From the NCBI GenBank assembly GCA_003243255.1, contig QFQM01000004.1, positions 26,743 through 90,742 of the forward strand: 64,000 nt of DNA, read 5' to 3'. The DNA comes from Flavobacterium psychrophilum (GTDB lineage: Bacteria > Bacteroidota > Bacteroidia > Flavobacteriales > Flavobacteriaceae). Below the pieces are notes generated by a model that had not been told where the DNA came from, made no database searches, and saw nothing but the letters and a program-made list of their open reading frames with translations. The position numbers and the translations under genes are program-made. This document shows positions 21,942 to 30,216 of the stretch, piece after piece. How positions within the stretch are numbered: the first letter of the stretch is position 1; each line of letters starts with the position of its first letter.

Positions 21942-24900
21942 CTTTTCTAAAATAGGTTTGAACCCTTTGATTAAAATTTGGGCGCAAAGGTAAGCTTTGT
22001 CTGTTTAATATCTCTACACTATTCAGATAATCTTTTAGAGCAGCCGGAATAGCAGTAGCATTATTGTTAAACTCTTTTTTATTGGTTTGCGACTGGCGTT
22101 TGTTTTCTTCGCCCTGTTGCTGAACAGCCTTATCAAGTTTTAAAAGTTCATGTTTTAAACGTTGCATTCTTTCGGCAGCATCACCTTTAAAGCCTTTGCT
22201 CAACAATTGCTTTTCTATCTCTTTCATCTCACGAAGAGCATTCTGCCCATTGCCCCCCATGCCCTGTTTATCTAAAGCTTTTTGTAATGACTCTCGCAAC
22301 TGCTGCTGTTCTTTATAAATCTCTAAAAGCTTTTCAGCATCACCTTCTTTGTCACCATCTTCACCTTCTCCCTCTCCCTGGCCTTGTCCTTTTTTCTGAC
22401 CTCCGGGCTGAGGCTTTCCTTGATCACCTTCACCTTTTTTACCGTCTTTACCCTGCTTGCCATCTTTCATTTTCTTGGAAAGGCTTTCCTGTTTCTGAAT
22501 GATATCGGGAAGCTGCATATCTCCTTTACCGGATTTACCCGGTTTAGATTTACCCATCCCTGAACCCTGCATTTCCATCTGCATGTTGTTAAGTGCGTCA
22601 CTTAAAAAATCAGCTAGTTTGTTGGCAGAAGTTACAGCATATTGCTGGTTAGATACACCACGCGGAACCATATTATCGGCAAGGTCGGTAATCGCCTTGT
22701 CAATGTAATAATGAACATTCCCTACTTCCTCAGTAATCTTTTCGGTAATCTTAGGATTGCGTAATGACATCGCAAAGATACTATCATCAACATGCCTGAA
22801 CTGTTGCTTAAGATCCTGTTGTTTCTTTAGGTTTTTACTGAAGGATGATGAATGCGTGGTACTACCTTTGAACTTGCCCATAACATCTTCCTGAGAGAAT
22901 GAATAGGCCAATAGATTATCAAGGATCTGACGTAACATTTTTACATCTTCTTCAAGTTGTTCCTGTTCTCCGCCGCCCATCATTTCCATCATCTTACCTC
23001 CCATTTGTTTCATCTTTTGGGCAGCAGATTTTTGCTTAGGCTTGGCTTTTTGTTTGCTGTCTTTCTGATCTTTTTTTAATTCATCAGATGCCTTTTGCAT
23101 ATCCTCTTCAACATTCTTTTCCTCATTTTTATCACTCGGGATATCCATAGGTTTTTTAAGTTCTTCGTTCTGTTTTTCAAGTTCACGAAGCTCTTCCTGA
23201 ATCTGGTCAAATTCCTTGTTTATCTCTTCCTGTTTTTCGGCTGAGTTCTTATCACTCTCAGAAAGTTTCTCCTGTTTGTCACCAAGCTCTTTTAATTTAT
23301 CAGCAATCTGTTCTGCCTTTTTCTCCACATAAAAACGCTTGGTAAGTTCTACCAATTGCTCTAGATTCTTAGTCTGACTTTTGCTGTTTTTCTTAAGCTG
23401 GTCTACTTTATCAAACAGTTCTTCCTTCTGTAATTTATTGGTAAGATCTTTTAGTTGCTCTAAAAGCTTCTGATTCTTTTCTGCTTCTTTTTCGTTTTTC
23501 TCAAGACGTTTCATGAGCTCTTCTTTGAACTCATCCTTCTTTTCAGGATTGAATTTCTCAAGATTCTGCTCAAGCTTTTTAGAGAATTCTTTCATCATTT
23601 CGTCCTGCTGCTGCTGACGGTTAATGAAGTCCTGGATCTTCTTCTGGTCTTTGAAATCCATATTGTCTTTCTCCTTACCCATCTTCTGAAGCTTGTCCAG
23701 TTCACTTAATTGTTTGTCCTGATTTTTGATTGATTTTTCAAGACTGTTGATGTTGCTGTTTTGCTCCTGAAGTGCTTCTTCACGTTTTTCTTCCTGCGTA
23801 AGTTCTTTGTGAGAGAAAACTGAAGACTTAGCCGACTTGTAATTGTGCACGGCATCATTATCAAAAATCTCAAAGTAGTACTCATAACGCACACCCTCTT
23901 TAAGCGAAAGTCCGTTAGGGAAGGTATATACAAAACGATCATATACATCTTTCTTAACCGGCAATGTTCCACGTTTGGCAGCATCGGGATTATCCTGCGG
24001 GTAGTAAACAATCTGAAGTCGCGTCAATCCATAATCATCAGATACCTGACCTAAAACTACTTCTCTGTCCAGCTTTAAACTATCCGGTGCCGCACCAACA
24101 TTGATCGTTGGATACTGATCTTTGATGGTTGTGATCTGATATTGAAGTTTTTCGTGGTTTTTTACCTTAATATTAGAAGTAAGTATCTGATAATCTGTAT
24201 TATGCATGATACTTTTAGATAATGTGAACGTATTATCATTATTTATAAACGCAGAAGACTGCCCCTGGCTCTGCCATTCGATACCGTTAGTGGCCAAAGC
24301 CTGTACTTTCCATGTAACTTTAGTTCCTTCCGGCACTACAGCGTTACCGGTACCACGAACAACTTCAGATTTTTTACCAAGGTATGAAGGGAAGTTCAGT
24401 ACCATCTCAAAATTAGCAATGGTAGGAACGGCAACTACATTCAGTTCATACGGCTGAGAAGTAACTTCGTTAGCCTTAAGTTCGAATGCAATATTTTTAG
24501 AAGGTTTCTCGAAGCGGTATTGAAATACTCCGGGCTTAACATTCTCAAGGTAATAATTTTCTTCACCAATAGTTATCATCGCATTTTCAGGAACAACATT
24601 TCCCTGAGTTTTTACCTGTAGCAAAAAATCTGTATCCTGTTGCGCAGTCAGTGAATTATTAACGATCACAAATTCGAATGGTGCAGGCGGTGCAAAATGT
24701 TTACCATAGTGCACTACCCTGTCAAAACTTTGAGTGATCACTTTTGAATTTCCACTGACCATGAAAAACAAGATCAGCAACAATGGAATCACAGCATACG
24801 GAATGTACTTTACATTCTTTCTGAAATTGATAGCATTTCCAAAAGGAACCGGCTGCAGGTTATTCGCTTTTTGCTCTATAGAAGCGACCAACAATTCAGA

Positions 24901-25260
24901 CTGTTCCTCCTGAGAAGAAAGCTGAAGGAAATTGGTAAGCTTGTCATTTATTTCAGAAAAATGTTTTCCGATAATATCCGATGCCTGACGATAGTCGATA
25001 CCCTTCTGTAATTTGAAAAGTTTGAATATTGGAAAAAGGATAAACCTGAACAACAGGAAAACCTCTACCACTACAAACAGCCAAAACAAAACAGTACGCC
25101 CACCCTGCGGCAGCCATAAAAAATATTCTACCAGCAACGTGAAAATAAAATACAGCAGGCCAAGTCCTATAAAAAGTATTGTTCCACGTAAAAGTTCGTT
25201 GGTATAATACTTCCTGATGAAGGCTTCAAGCTTGGAATAAATAACATTTTTTGCTTCCAA
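21934..25260 (-). CDS. DUF4175-type large membrane protein
   Basis: About 1108 aa. There is no ATG near the N-terminus; TTG at 25260 (start MEAKNVIYSKLEAF) fits best, with another TTG at 25296 possible. Two hydrophobic segments lie at about 27-48 and 54-74 and one near 155-173. Then comes a beta-rich periplasmic part (to about residue 490), then a very long Gln/Glu/Lys-rich coiled coil with KPGKSGKG- and GQGEGEGE-like low-complexity stretches. This matches the family I know as DUF4175. The function is unknown; the shape suggests an envelope-spanning structural or sensory protein. Coupled to ybeY. Confidence 0.8.
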   Translation of the reverse strand: MEAKNVIYSKLEAFIRKYYTNELLRGTILFIGLGLLYFIFTLLVEYFLWLPQGGRTVLFWLFVVVEVFLLFRFILFPIFKLFKLQKGIDYRQASDIIGKHFSEINDKLTNFLQLSSQEEQSELLVASIEQKANNLQPVPFGNAINFRKNVKYIPYAVIPLLLILFFMVSGNSKVITQSFDRVVHYGKHFAPPAPFEFVIVNNSLTAQQDTDFLLQVKTQGNVVPENAMITIGEENYYLENVKPGVFQYRFEKPSKNIAFELKANEVTSQPYELNVVAVPTIANFEMVLNFPSYLGKKSEVVRGTGNAVVPEGTKVTWKVQALATNGIEWQSQGQSSAFINNDNTFTLSKSIMHNTDYQILTSNIKVKNHEKLQYQITTIKDQYPTINVGAAPDSLKLDREVVLGQVSDDYGLTRLQIVYYPQDNPDAAKRGTLPVKKDVYDRFVYTFPNGLSLKEGVRYEYYFEIFDNDAVHNYKSAKSSVFSHKELTQEEKREEALQEQNSNINSLEKSIKNQDKQLSELDKLQKMGKEKDNMDFKDQKKIQDFINRQQQQDEMMKEFSKKLEQNLEKFNPEKKDEFKEELMKRLEKNEKEAEKNQKLLEQLKDLTNKLQKEELFDKVDQLKKNSKSQTKNLEQLVELTKRFYVEKKAEQIADKLKELGDKQEKLSESDKNSAEKQEEINKEFDQIQEELRELEKQNEELKKPMDIPSDKNEEKNVEEDMQKASDELKKDQKDSKQKAKPKQKSAAQKMKQMGGKMMEMMGGGEQEQLEEDVKMLRQILDNLLAYSFSQEDVMGKFKGSTTHSSSFSKNLKKQQDLKQQFRHVDDSIFAMSLRNPKITEKITEEVGNVHYYIDKAITDLADNMVPRGVSNQQYAVTSANKLADFLSDALNNMQMEMQGSGMGKSKPGKSGKGDMQLPDIIQKQESLSKKMKDGKQGKDGKKGEGDQGKPQPGGQKKGQGQGEGEGEDGDKEGDAEKLLEIYKEQQQLRESLQKALDKQGMGGNGQNALREMKEIEKQLLSKGFKGDAAERMQRLKHELLKLDKAVQQQGEENKRQSQTNKKEFNNNATAIPAALKDYLNSVEILNRQSLPLRPNFNQRVQTYFRKDD

Positions 25261-25264
25261 AATA

Positions 25265-25377
25265 CAGTCGATTGTTAATAACTGATAAAAATACAAATTC
25301 CGCGGAACTATTAAACGTAAAAAATGCTATAATCTGATGGGTTATCAGCATTAGTATAGCAGTCGTTGTTAATAACT
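25265..25377. repeat. Direct repeat pair and hairpin in the DUF4175-gltX divergent region
   Basis: CAGTCG(A)TTGTTAATAACT occurs at 25265-25283 and, without the A, at 25360-25377. Just before the second copy is an imperfect hairpin: GCTATA (25325-25330) with TATAGC (25355-25360) and CTGAT with ATCAG inside. TGTTAATAA is the complement of the TTATTAACA word found at 39.8 kb. Confidence 0.6.
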
Positions 25378-25422
25378 TCAAATTCGATGTTCAAATTAGT
25401 TATTACGGAAATTTGATAATCG

Positions 25423-25430
25423 TATCTTTG
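25423..25430 (+). promoter_or_regulatory. -7 element of gltX
   Basis: TATCTTTG fits TAnnTTTG and lies 21 nt before the gltX ATG. A clear TTG at the right distance is missing. Confidence 0.55.
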
Positions 25431-25451
25431 CACCACTAAATTTAAGTAACA

Positions 25452-26960
25452 ATGTCTAAGCAAGTTCGCGTGCGTTTTGCACCAAGCCCAACAGGACCTT
25501 TACACATTGGAGGTGTAAGGACAGCCCTTTTTAATTATTTATTTGCCAAAAAACATGGCGGTGTATTCTACCTTAGGATAGAAGATACCGATCAAAACCG
25601 TTATGTTGAAGGTGCAGAAGAATACATTATCGAAGCGCTGAACTGGTGCGGAATCCCATTTGACGAAGGTATTGGGAAAGAAGGAAAATTTGGCCCATAC
25701 CGCCAAAGCGAAAGAAAAGAAATATACAAGCAATATGCACTTAACCTTATTGAAAACGGTTGGGCATACTATGCTTTTGATACTCAGGAAGCGCTTGATG
25801 CACTTAGAGCAACAGCCGAAGCTGAAGGAAAAACATTCATCTACAATCACGCCATTCGTGAAACAATGGAGACTTCTCTAAAGCTTAGTGCAGAAGAAAT
25901 TCAAAAAAGAATTGAGAATGGAGAGCATTATGTTATCCGATTTAAGACTCCTGTAAATGAGACATTACACCTGAAAGACATAATTCGTGGTGATATTAAG
26001 TTTGAAACTAATCTGCTTGACGACAAAGTATTGTTCAAAAGCGATGGTATGCCTACCTATCACCTGGCTAATATTGTTGATGACCACCTAATGGAAACCA
26101 GCCATGTTATCCGTGGTGAAGAGTGGTTGCCTTCCCTACCTCTGCACGAACTTTTATACAGGGCATTTGGTTGGGATGCGCCTCAGTTTGCTCACCTGCC
26201 GCTTATCCTTAAGCCGGTTGGCAATGGTAAACTTTCTAAAAGGGATGGTGATAAATTAGGTTTCCCGGTATTCCCGTTAGAATGGAAAAACCCGGACGGA
26301 ACTGTTTCTTCAGGTTACAGAGAAAAAGGTTTCCTTCCGGAAGCTGTTATCAACTTCCTGGCATTGTTAGGTTGGAATCCGGGTACAGACCAAGAACTTT
26401 TCACACTTGATGAACTTGTACAACTATTCGATTTGGAGAGAGTACATAAGGCAGGTGCCAAATTCGATCCTGAAAAAAACAAATGGTTCAACCACCAGTA
26501 TTTTGGAAGACAAAATAACGAGGTTATCGCCAAACAGTTAAACCATACGCTTGTAGAAAAAGGTATTAACAAACCTATAGATTATGTTACCGATGCAGTA
26601 GCTCTTGTAAAAGAACGTGCAACCTTCGCTTCTGAGTTATGGGATCTGACAGACTTTTTCTTTGTAGCACCAACGGCTTATGATGAAAAGGCAGCCAAGA
26701 ACTGGAAACCGGAAACGGCAGAGGTTATGAGCAGATTGATTGGCGTGTTAGAAAACATAGCTGATTTCTCATCACAGAATGTAGAAAGCATTGTAAAAGC
26801 CTGGATGGAAGAAAATGAGATAGGAATGGGCAAAGTGATGCAACCGCTACGTTTAAGCCTTGTAGGGGCTGTAAAAGGGCCTCATTTGTTTGATATCATT
26901 GCATTGATAGGTAAAGCTGAAACAATCAGCAGGATACAAAAAGCAATAGCAACTTTATAA
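25452..26960 (+). CDS. gltX: Glutamyl-tRNA synthetase
   Basis: A 502-aa class I aminoacyl-tRNA synthetase that charges tRNA-Glu. It has the HIGH-type motif APSPTGPLHIGG (residues 11-22) and the KMSKS-type motif KLSKRDGDK near residue 260. LRIEDTDQNR near 46-55 is typical of GluRS. It is closer to the discriminating bacterial enzyme than to GlnRS; a separate glnS is present at 30.2 kb, so this genome need not rely on the amidotransferase route for Gln. Followed by a terminator. Confidence 0.97.
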   Translation: MSKQVRVRFAPSPTGPLHIGGVRTALFNYLFAKKHGGVFYLRIEDTDQNRYVEGAEEYIIEALNWCGIPFDEGIGKEGKFGPYRQSERKEIYKQYALNLIENGWAYYAFDTQEALDALRATAEAEGKTFIYNHAIRETMETSLKLSAEEIQKRIENGEHYVIRFKTPVNETLHLKDIIRGDIKFETNLLDDKVLFKSDGMPTYHLANIVDDHLMETSHVIRGEEWLPSLPLHELLYRAFGWDAPQFAHLPLILKPVGNGKLSKRDGDKLGFPVFPLEWKNPDGTVSSGYREKGFLPEAVINFLALLGWNPGTDQELFTLDELVQLFDLERVHKAGAKFDPEKNKWFNHQYFGRQNNEVIAKQLNHTLVEKGINKPIDYVTDAVALVKERATFASELWDLTDFFFVAPTAYDEKAAKNWKPETAEVMSRLIGVLENIADFSSQNVESIVKAWMEENEIGMGKVMQPLRLSLVGAVKGPHLFDIIALIGKAETISRIQKAIATL

Positions 26961-26966
26961 TAACCA

Positions 26967-26995
26967 AACCTTCCCTAACCGGAAGGTTTTTTATT
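26967..26995 (+). terminator. Intrinsic terminator of gltX
   Basis: AAACCTTCC (26967-26975) pairs perfectly with GGAAGGTTT (26982-26990), 6-nt loop, then T-rich sequence. Confidence 0.85.
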
Positions 26996-27039
26996 TTACA
27001 AAAAAACGTATCTTAACAGCAATCAACAAAACCTTTATT

Positions 27040-28029
27040 ATGGGAACTACTTTTTTAGGCGTAATCGTCTTCTTCGGATTAATTATTCTTTTTTCGTCAT
27101 TCTTTACCGTTAAGCAGCAAACGGCTGTAATCGTGGAACGTTTCGGTAAATTCCTAAGCATTCGTCATGCAGGTCTGCAACTTAAAATTCCAATCATCGA
27201 TAAGATAGCGGGAAGGATAAACCTTAAGATACAGCAGCTGGATGTTATCATCGAAACCAAAACCAAAGAGAATGTATTTGTGAAAATGAAAGTTTCGGTT
27301 CAGTTTGTGGTAATACAGGAAAAGGTATATGAAGCCTTTTATAAACTGCAATATCCACACGACCAGATCACTTCATATGTATTTGACGTTGTACGTGCAG
27401 AGGTACCAAAACTGAAACTGGATGATGTTTTTGAACGTAAAGATGATATCGCTGTAGCCGTAAAAAGAGAGCTTAATGAAGCAATGACCACATATGGATA
27501 TGACATTATCAATACACTTATTACCGATATCGATCCGGATATTCAGGTCAAAAATGCAATGAACCGAATCAATGCTGCGGACAGGGAAAAATCAGCTGCA
27601 GAATATGAAGCTGAAGCACAAAGGATCCGTATCGTTGCTAAAGCAAAAGCAGAAGCAGAAAGCAAAAGATTACAGGGTCAGGGTATTGCCGATCAGCGTC
27701 GTGAGATCGCAAGAGGATTGGTAGAAAGTGTTAACGTACTGAATGAAGTAGGCATCAACTCTCAGGAAGCATCGGCACTGATTGTTGTAACACAGCACTA
27801 TGATACACTACAGGCAATAGGTGCAGATACCAATTCTAACCTTATCCTGCTACCAAACTCACCACAGGCCGGCAGCGATATGCTGAACAATATGGTGGCT
27901 TCCTTTACGGCTTCAAACCAGGTTGGCGAAGCGATTAAAAAAGGTAATCTGAAAAAAGAAACAAGAAAGAAAAACGATGATTTTCCTACTCATGAAAGCC
28001 ATGAACACGAAAATCCGGAAACAGAATAA
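27040..28029 (+). CDS. SPFH/Band 7 (stomatin-like) membrane protein
   Basis: A 329-aa protein. One N-terminal membrane segment (about 4-25) is followed by the SPFH domain (VKQQTAVIVERFGKFLS to about residue 190), a helical part with AEAQRIRIVAKAKAEAESKR and a charged tail ending in a His/Glu-rich stretch. Such proteins form oligomeric rings at the inner membrane and modulate proteases or membrane domains (QmcA/HflK-like). No NfeD partner lies beside it. Flanked by terminators on both sides, so it is monocistronic. Confidence 0.88.
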   Translation: MGTTFLGVIVFFGLIILFSSFFTVKQQTAVIVERFGKFLSIRHAGLQLKIPIIDKIAGRINLKIQQLDVIIETKTKENVFVKMKVSVQFVVIQEKVYEAFYKLQYPHDQITSYVFDVVRAEVPKLKLDDVFERKDDIAVAVKRELNEAMTTYGYDIINTLITDIDPDIQVKNAMNRINAADREKSAAEYEAEAQRIRIVAKAKAEAESKRLQGQGIADQRREIARGLVESVNVLNEVGINSQEASALIVVTQHYDTLQAIGADTNSNLILLPNSPQAGSDMLNNMVASFTASNQVGEAIKKGNLKKETRKKNDDFPTHESHEHENPETE

Positions 28030-28032
28030 AAT

Positions 28033-28061
28033 AAAAGTCCCGCCATTGAGCGGGACTTTTT
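28033..28061 (+). terminator. Intrinsic terminator of the SPFH gene
   Basis: AAAAGTCCCGC (28033-28043) pairs perfectly with GCGGGACTTTT (28050-28060), 6-nt loop. Confidence 0.88.
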
Positions 28062-28086
28062 ATATTTGCTGCAAACTAAAATTACA

Positions 28087-28452
28087 ATGAAAAATATATA
28101 CTATATCACCTTTATAATTTTGCTTTTTATTGGATTTACTTTTTATATAAACTGGAACAGTCGTTTAGAAAATGTCTACAAAAGAATGCTTGAGGATATA
28201 AAAGACGAAAATTACAGTGGAATAATCGTGAAAAAATATACCAAAGTTGATGGTAAATATCCGGTTCACGTACTTCAGTTAAGTAATAAACAGGAAGCAG
28301 AACCCGGCAGAAGATTTTGGGAAAAAACAGCGGTAGGTGACTCAGTCGTAAAGATTAAAGGATCCGATTATTCAACAGTATATAAAAAAGACGGAACTAC
28401 TGACAGTTTTGATTATGGAAAATGGATTGAGGAAATAAGCAAAGAAGAATAA
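28087..28452 (+). CDS. Hypothetical membrane-anchored protein
   Basis: 121 aa from ATG 28087; an upstream in-frame TTG at 28066 lies in the terminator tail of the previous gene and is less likely. Residues about 3-20 are one membrane segment (YYITFIILLFIGFTFYI). The remainder is a small, charged extracytoplasmic domain with DSVVKIKGSDYSTVYKKDG near residues 82-100. I know similar small flavobacterial proteins but no function. Convergent with the stress-type operon and ended by a shared terminator. Confidence 0.6.
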   Translation: MKNIYYITFIILLFIGFTFYINWNSRLENVYKRMLEDIKDENYSGIIVKKYTKVDGKYPVHVLQLSNKQEAEPGRRFWEKTAVGDSVVKIKGSDYSTVYKKDGTTDSFDYGKWIEEISKEE

Positions 28453-28488
28453 AAAAAGCTACCAAAAAGGTAGCTTTCATTTTTTAAA
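28451..28488. terminator. Bidirectional terminator
   Basis: AAAGCTACC (28455-28463) pairs with GGTAGCTTT (28469-28477). There are T-runs on both strands. It serves the hypothetical gene (+) and the three-gene operon (-). Confidence 0.8.
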
Positions 28489-28720
28489 ATATCTTCTTAA
28501 AGAGCCAGCTTAATGCTACACTCTTAATGGGTCCGGAAAATTTACCTAAAATACCCAAAATCTTTTTAGGGGTCTCCCCTATCATATTCATAGGCTTCAG
28601 GCTGTCCTGGGTTTCTTCAAAGCTCTTTTTAAACTTAGCATAAGCCAGATCTTTCTCAAGCTTAAATATCTCAAGATCAGTGTTTATTTCGTCAAAATTC
28701 CTATATATCTTAGTGTTCAT
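28484..28720 (-). CDS. Small DUF6327-like protein
   Basis: A 78-aa protein, third gene of the YtxH/holin-like operon. There is no signal peptide; a mildly hydrophobic C-terminus (ILGILGKFSGPIKSVALSWL) may bind the membrane. In flavobacteria this position is usually taken by a family I recall as DUF6327; the assignment is tentative. It follows the holin-like gene by 2 nt. Confidence 0.6.
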   Translation of the reverse strand: MNTKIYRNFDEINTDLEIFKLEKDLAYAKFKKSFEETQDSLKPMNMIGETPKKILGILGKFSGPIKSVALSWLFKKIF

Positions 28721-28722
28721 AG

Positions 28723-29079
28723 CTATTCATATTTCTTAAAAAAAATCCTTGAAAATGTAGAAAGCATAGGGCCTTCAACAATCTTATCCTGTCCATAATA
28801 AACAACTATTGCCAATACAAGATATATAAGTCCGACAATAAGGAATCCATACGCAAAGTTATCAAGCCAATACCCAATACCCAGTGCCGCGGCAATTGAA
28901 AAAAATACAGTAACTATAATCAACATAACGCCTAAAAGAAAAACTTTCAGCATTGCCGATGTTGACTTCATTAATATCTTAAACCCCCAAAGTTTATAGT
29001 ATTTCAGATTTGCATCTAAAAGATTTTTTACTTCGTGTTTAAGTTCTTCTGCGTTTTCTTTTATTTCTTCAAATGCCAT
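28723..29079 (-). CDS. Phage-holin-like (Holin-X type) membrane protein
   Basis: A 118-aa protein. A charged amphipathic N-terminus (EEIKENAEELKHEVKNLLD) is followed by two membrane segments (about 44-68 and 72-92). This is the layout of the phage holin family III/Holin-X domain proteins found in bacterial stress operons beside YtxH. Despite the name there is no phage context here. A role in envelope stress is inferred from the neighbours. Confidence 0.7.
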   Translation of the reverse strand: MAFEEIKENAEELKHEVKNLLDANLKYYKLWGFKILMKSTSAMLKVFLLGVMLIIVTVFFSIAAALGIGYWLDNFAYGFLIVGLIYLVLAIVVYYGQDKIVEGPMLSTFSRIFFKKYE

Positions 29080-29087
29080 ATAACTAA

Positions 29088-29423
29088 TTATTTAGCCGCC
29101 GATGCCTTAGCTTTAGCGTCTTTTTTAAGTTCTTCCAGTTTTTTCTCAAGCATAGAGATCACGTCTTCAGTCTTATGCTCTACATCCGAAACAAGGTGAT
29201 CAATAGTACCTTCAAGATCGTGTTTCGCTGCACCAAACTTACTTTTTACAGTTTCGGTAAGGTCGCTCAGTTTATTTGCAAGCTCATCTTTTTTTGCAAG
29301 AGCACCATCTTTTATCTTTTTTCTTGTTTTAGATCCTTCATCCGGAGCAAATAAAATTCCTAATGCTGCTCCTACTGCTGCACCTGCAAGCACAGCTACA
29401 ATTGTTCCTGTTTTACCAGCCAT
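29088..29423 (-). CDS. YtxH-domain protein
   Basis: A 111-aa protein with an N-terminal Gly/Ala-rich segment (VAVLAGAAVGAALGILFAPD, residues 9-28) and the signature GSKTRKKIKDG, followed by a helical Lys/Glu-rich part. YtxH proteins are small general-stress proteins of unknown mechanism. First gene of a three-gene operon. Upstream lies the extremely A/T-rich gap, from which its promoter must come. Confidence 0.8.
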   Translation of the reverse strand: MAGKTGTIVAVLAGAAVGAALGILFAPDEGSKTRKKIKDGALAKKDELANKLSDLTETVKSKFGAAKHDLEGTIDHLVSDVEHKTEDVISMLEKKLEELKKDAKAKASAAK

Positions 29424-30167
29424 GATTTCGTTTTTTTGAATTAATAATTATAAAGTTACCCTATTTAACATTTGTAGGATGTTAATAGGGCGTTAATTGA
29501 AAGCCAAAGTATGCAAAAATCAAAATAAGCCCGTATAATAAGGTTTCTCTATAATAAATGTACAAATACCTTCTTACAAAATTATAATTGAACCGTAGGA
29601 ATTTATGAAGGTCACTTTTTAATAAGTCATCTATTAAAAAATATTTTACTATAGATTATATTAATAATAGTCGTTTATAGATATTTATAAATGATATAAT
29701 AGTAACACTCTATAAATAGAATAATTGATTAAAAATTAAAACATAATAGATTTACACAATAATAAATAAAAACATTAAATTACCTAAAAATGATTAATAT
29801 AATAAATAAAAATTAAAATCAATATTAATTGTAAATATAATAGAAAATGTAAATAATAATTAATTATAAAAATTTTTGAAATTTTCATCAATATAATTTA
29901 TTAAATATAAAATTGATTAAGATTAAATATATAATAGTATTTATTAATAATATATAAAATTTAAAAATAAATTTAATTTAATAGTTTTTAATTATATAAA
30001 AGTCATCAACTAGGTAAAAATTAAAATAAAGCGTTTTAAGAATACTTTACCGACAAAACGTCCAAACACATTACTTGTTTTTTAAAATCGATTAAATTAA
30101 ATCCTGTGAGGTCACTTTTTTAAGTATTTATCTATATTAAATCTAAAATCAATCAATTTTATATATA
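29424..30167. other. Extremely A/T-rich gene-free stretch flanked by direct repeats
   Basis: Roughly 29,640-30,010 is almost only A and T. No frame carries a credible protein. AGGTCACTTTTTAA at 29609-29622 recurs as AGGTCACTTTTTTAA at 30109-30123, and the following 15-20 nt are also similar, so the core is bounded by an imperfect direct repeat of about 30 nt. No RNA gene is recognisable. Confidence 0.6.
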
Positions 30168-30197
30168 ATAAAAAAGCTCCTGAAAATTCAGGAGCTT
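30168..30197 (-). terminator. Intrinsic terminator of glnS
   Basis: AAGCTCCTGAA (30174-30184) pairs with TTCAGGAGCTT (30187-30197); on the minus strand it is followed by a T-run. Confidence 0.85.
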
Positions 30198-30216
30198 CGA
30201 TAAGTAAAATTTATTT

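Noticed and set aside
23966..23979. Half site GTTCCACGTTTGGC
   Set aside because: Only one half of the palindrome is present; likely chance.
25181..25194. GTTCCACGTAAAAG in the DUF4175 gene, 12 of 14 matches to a parS form
   Set aside because: The central CACGTG is broken and the site is inside coding sequence; kept only as a weak candidate, not annotated.
25265..25377. Alternative origin in the DUF4175-gltX gap
   Set aside because: It has two TGTTAATAA words but is short and lies inside the minus-strand-rich half, not at the polarity switch.
28723..29079. Prophage, based on the holin-like gene
   Set aside because: The neighbours are YtxH and another small stress-type protein; no phage structural, lysis or integrase genes.
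29424..30167. The A/T-rich island as origin
   Set aside because: It would unwind easily, but I see no cluster of DnaA-box-like words and no polarity change there.
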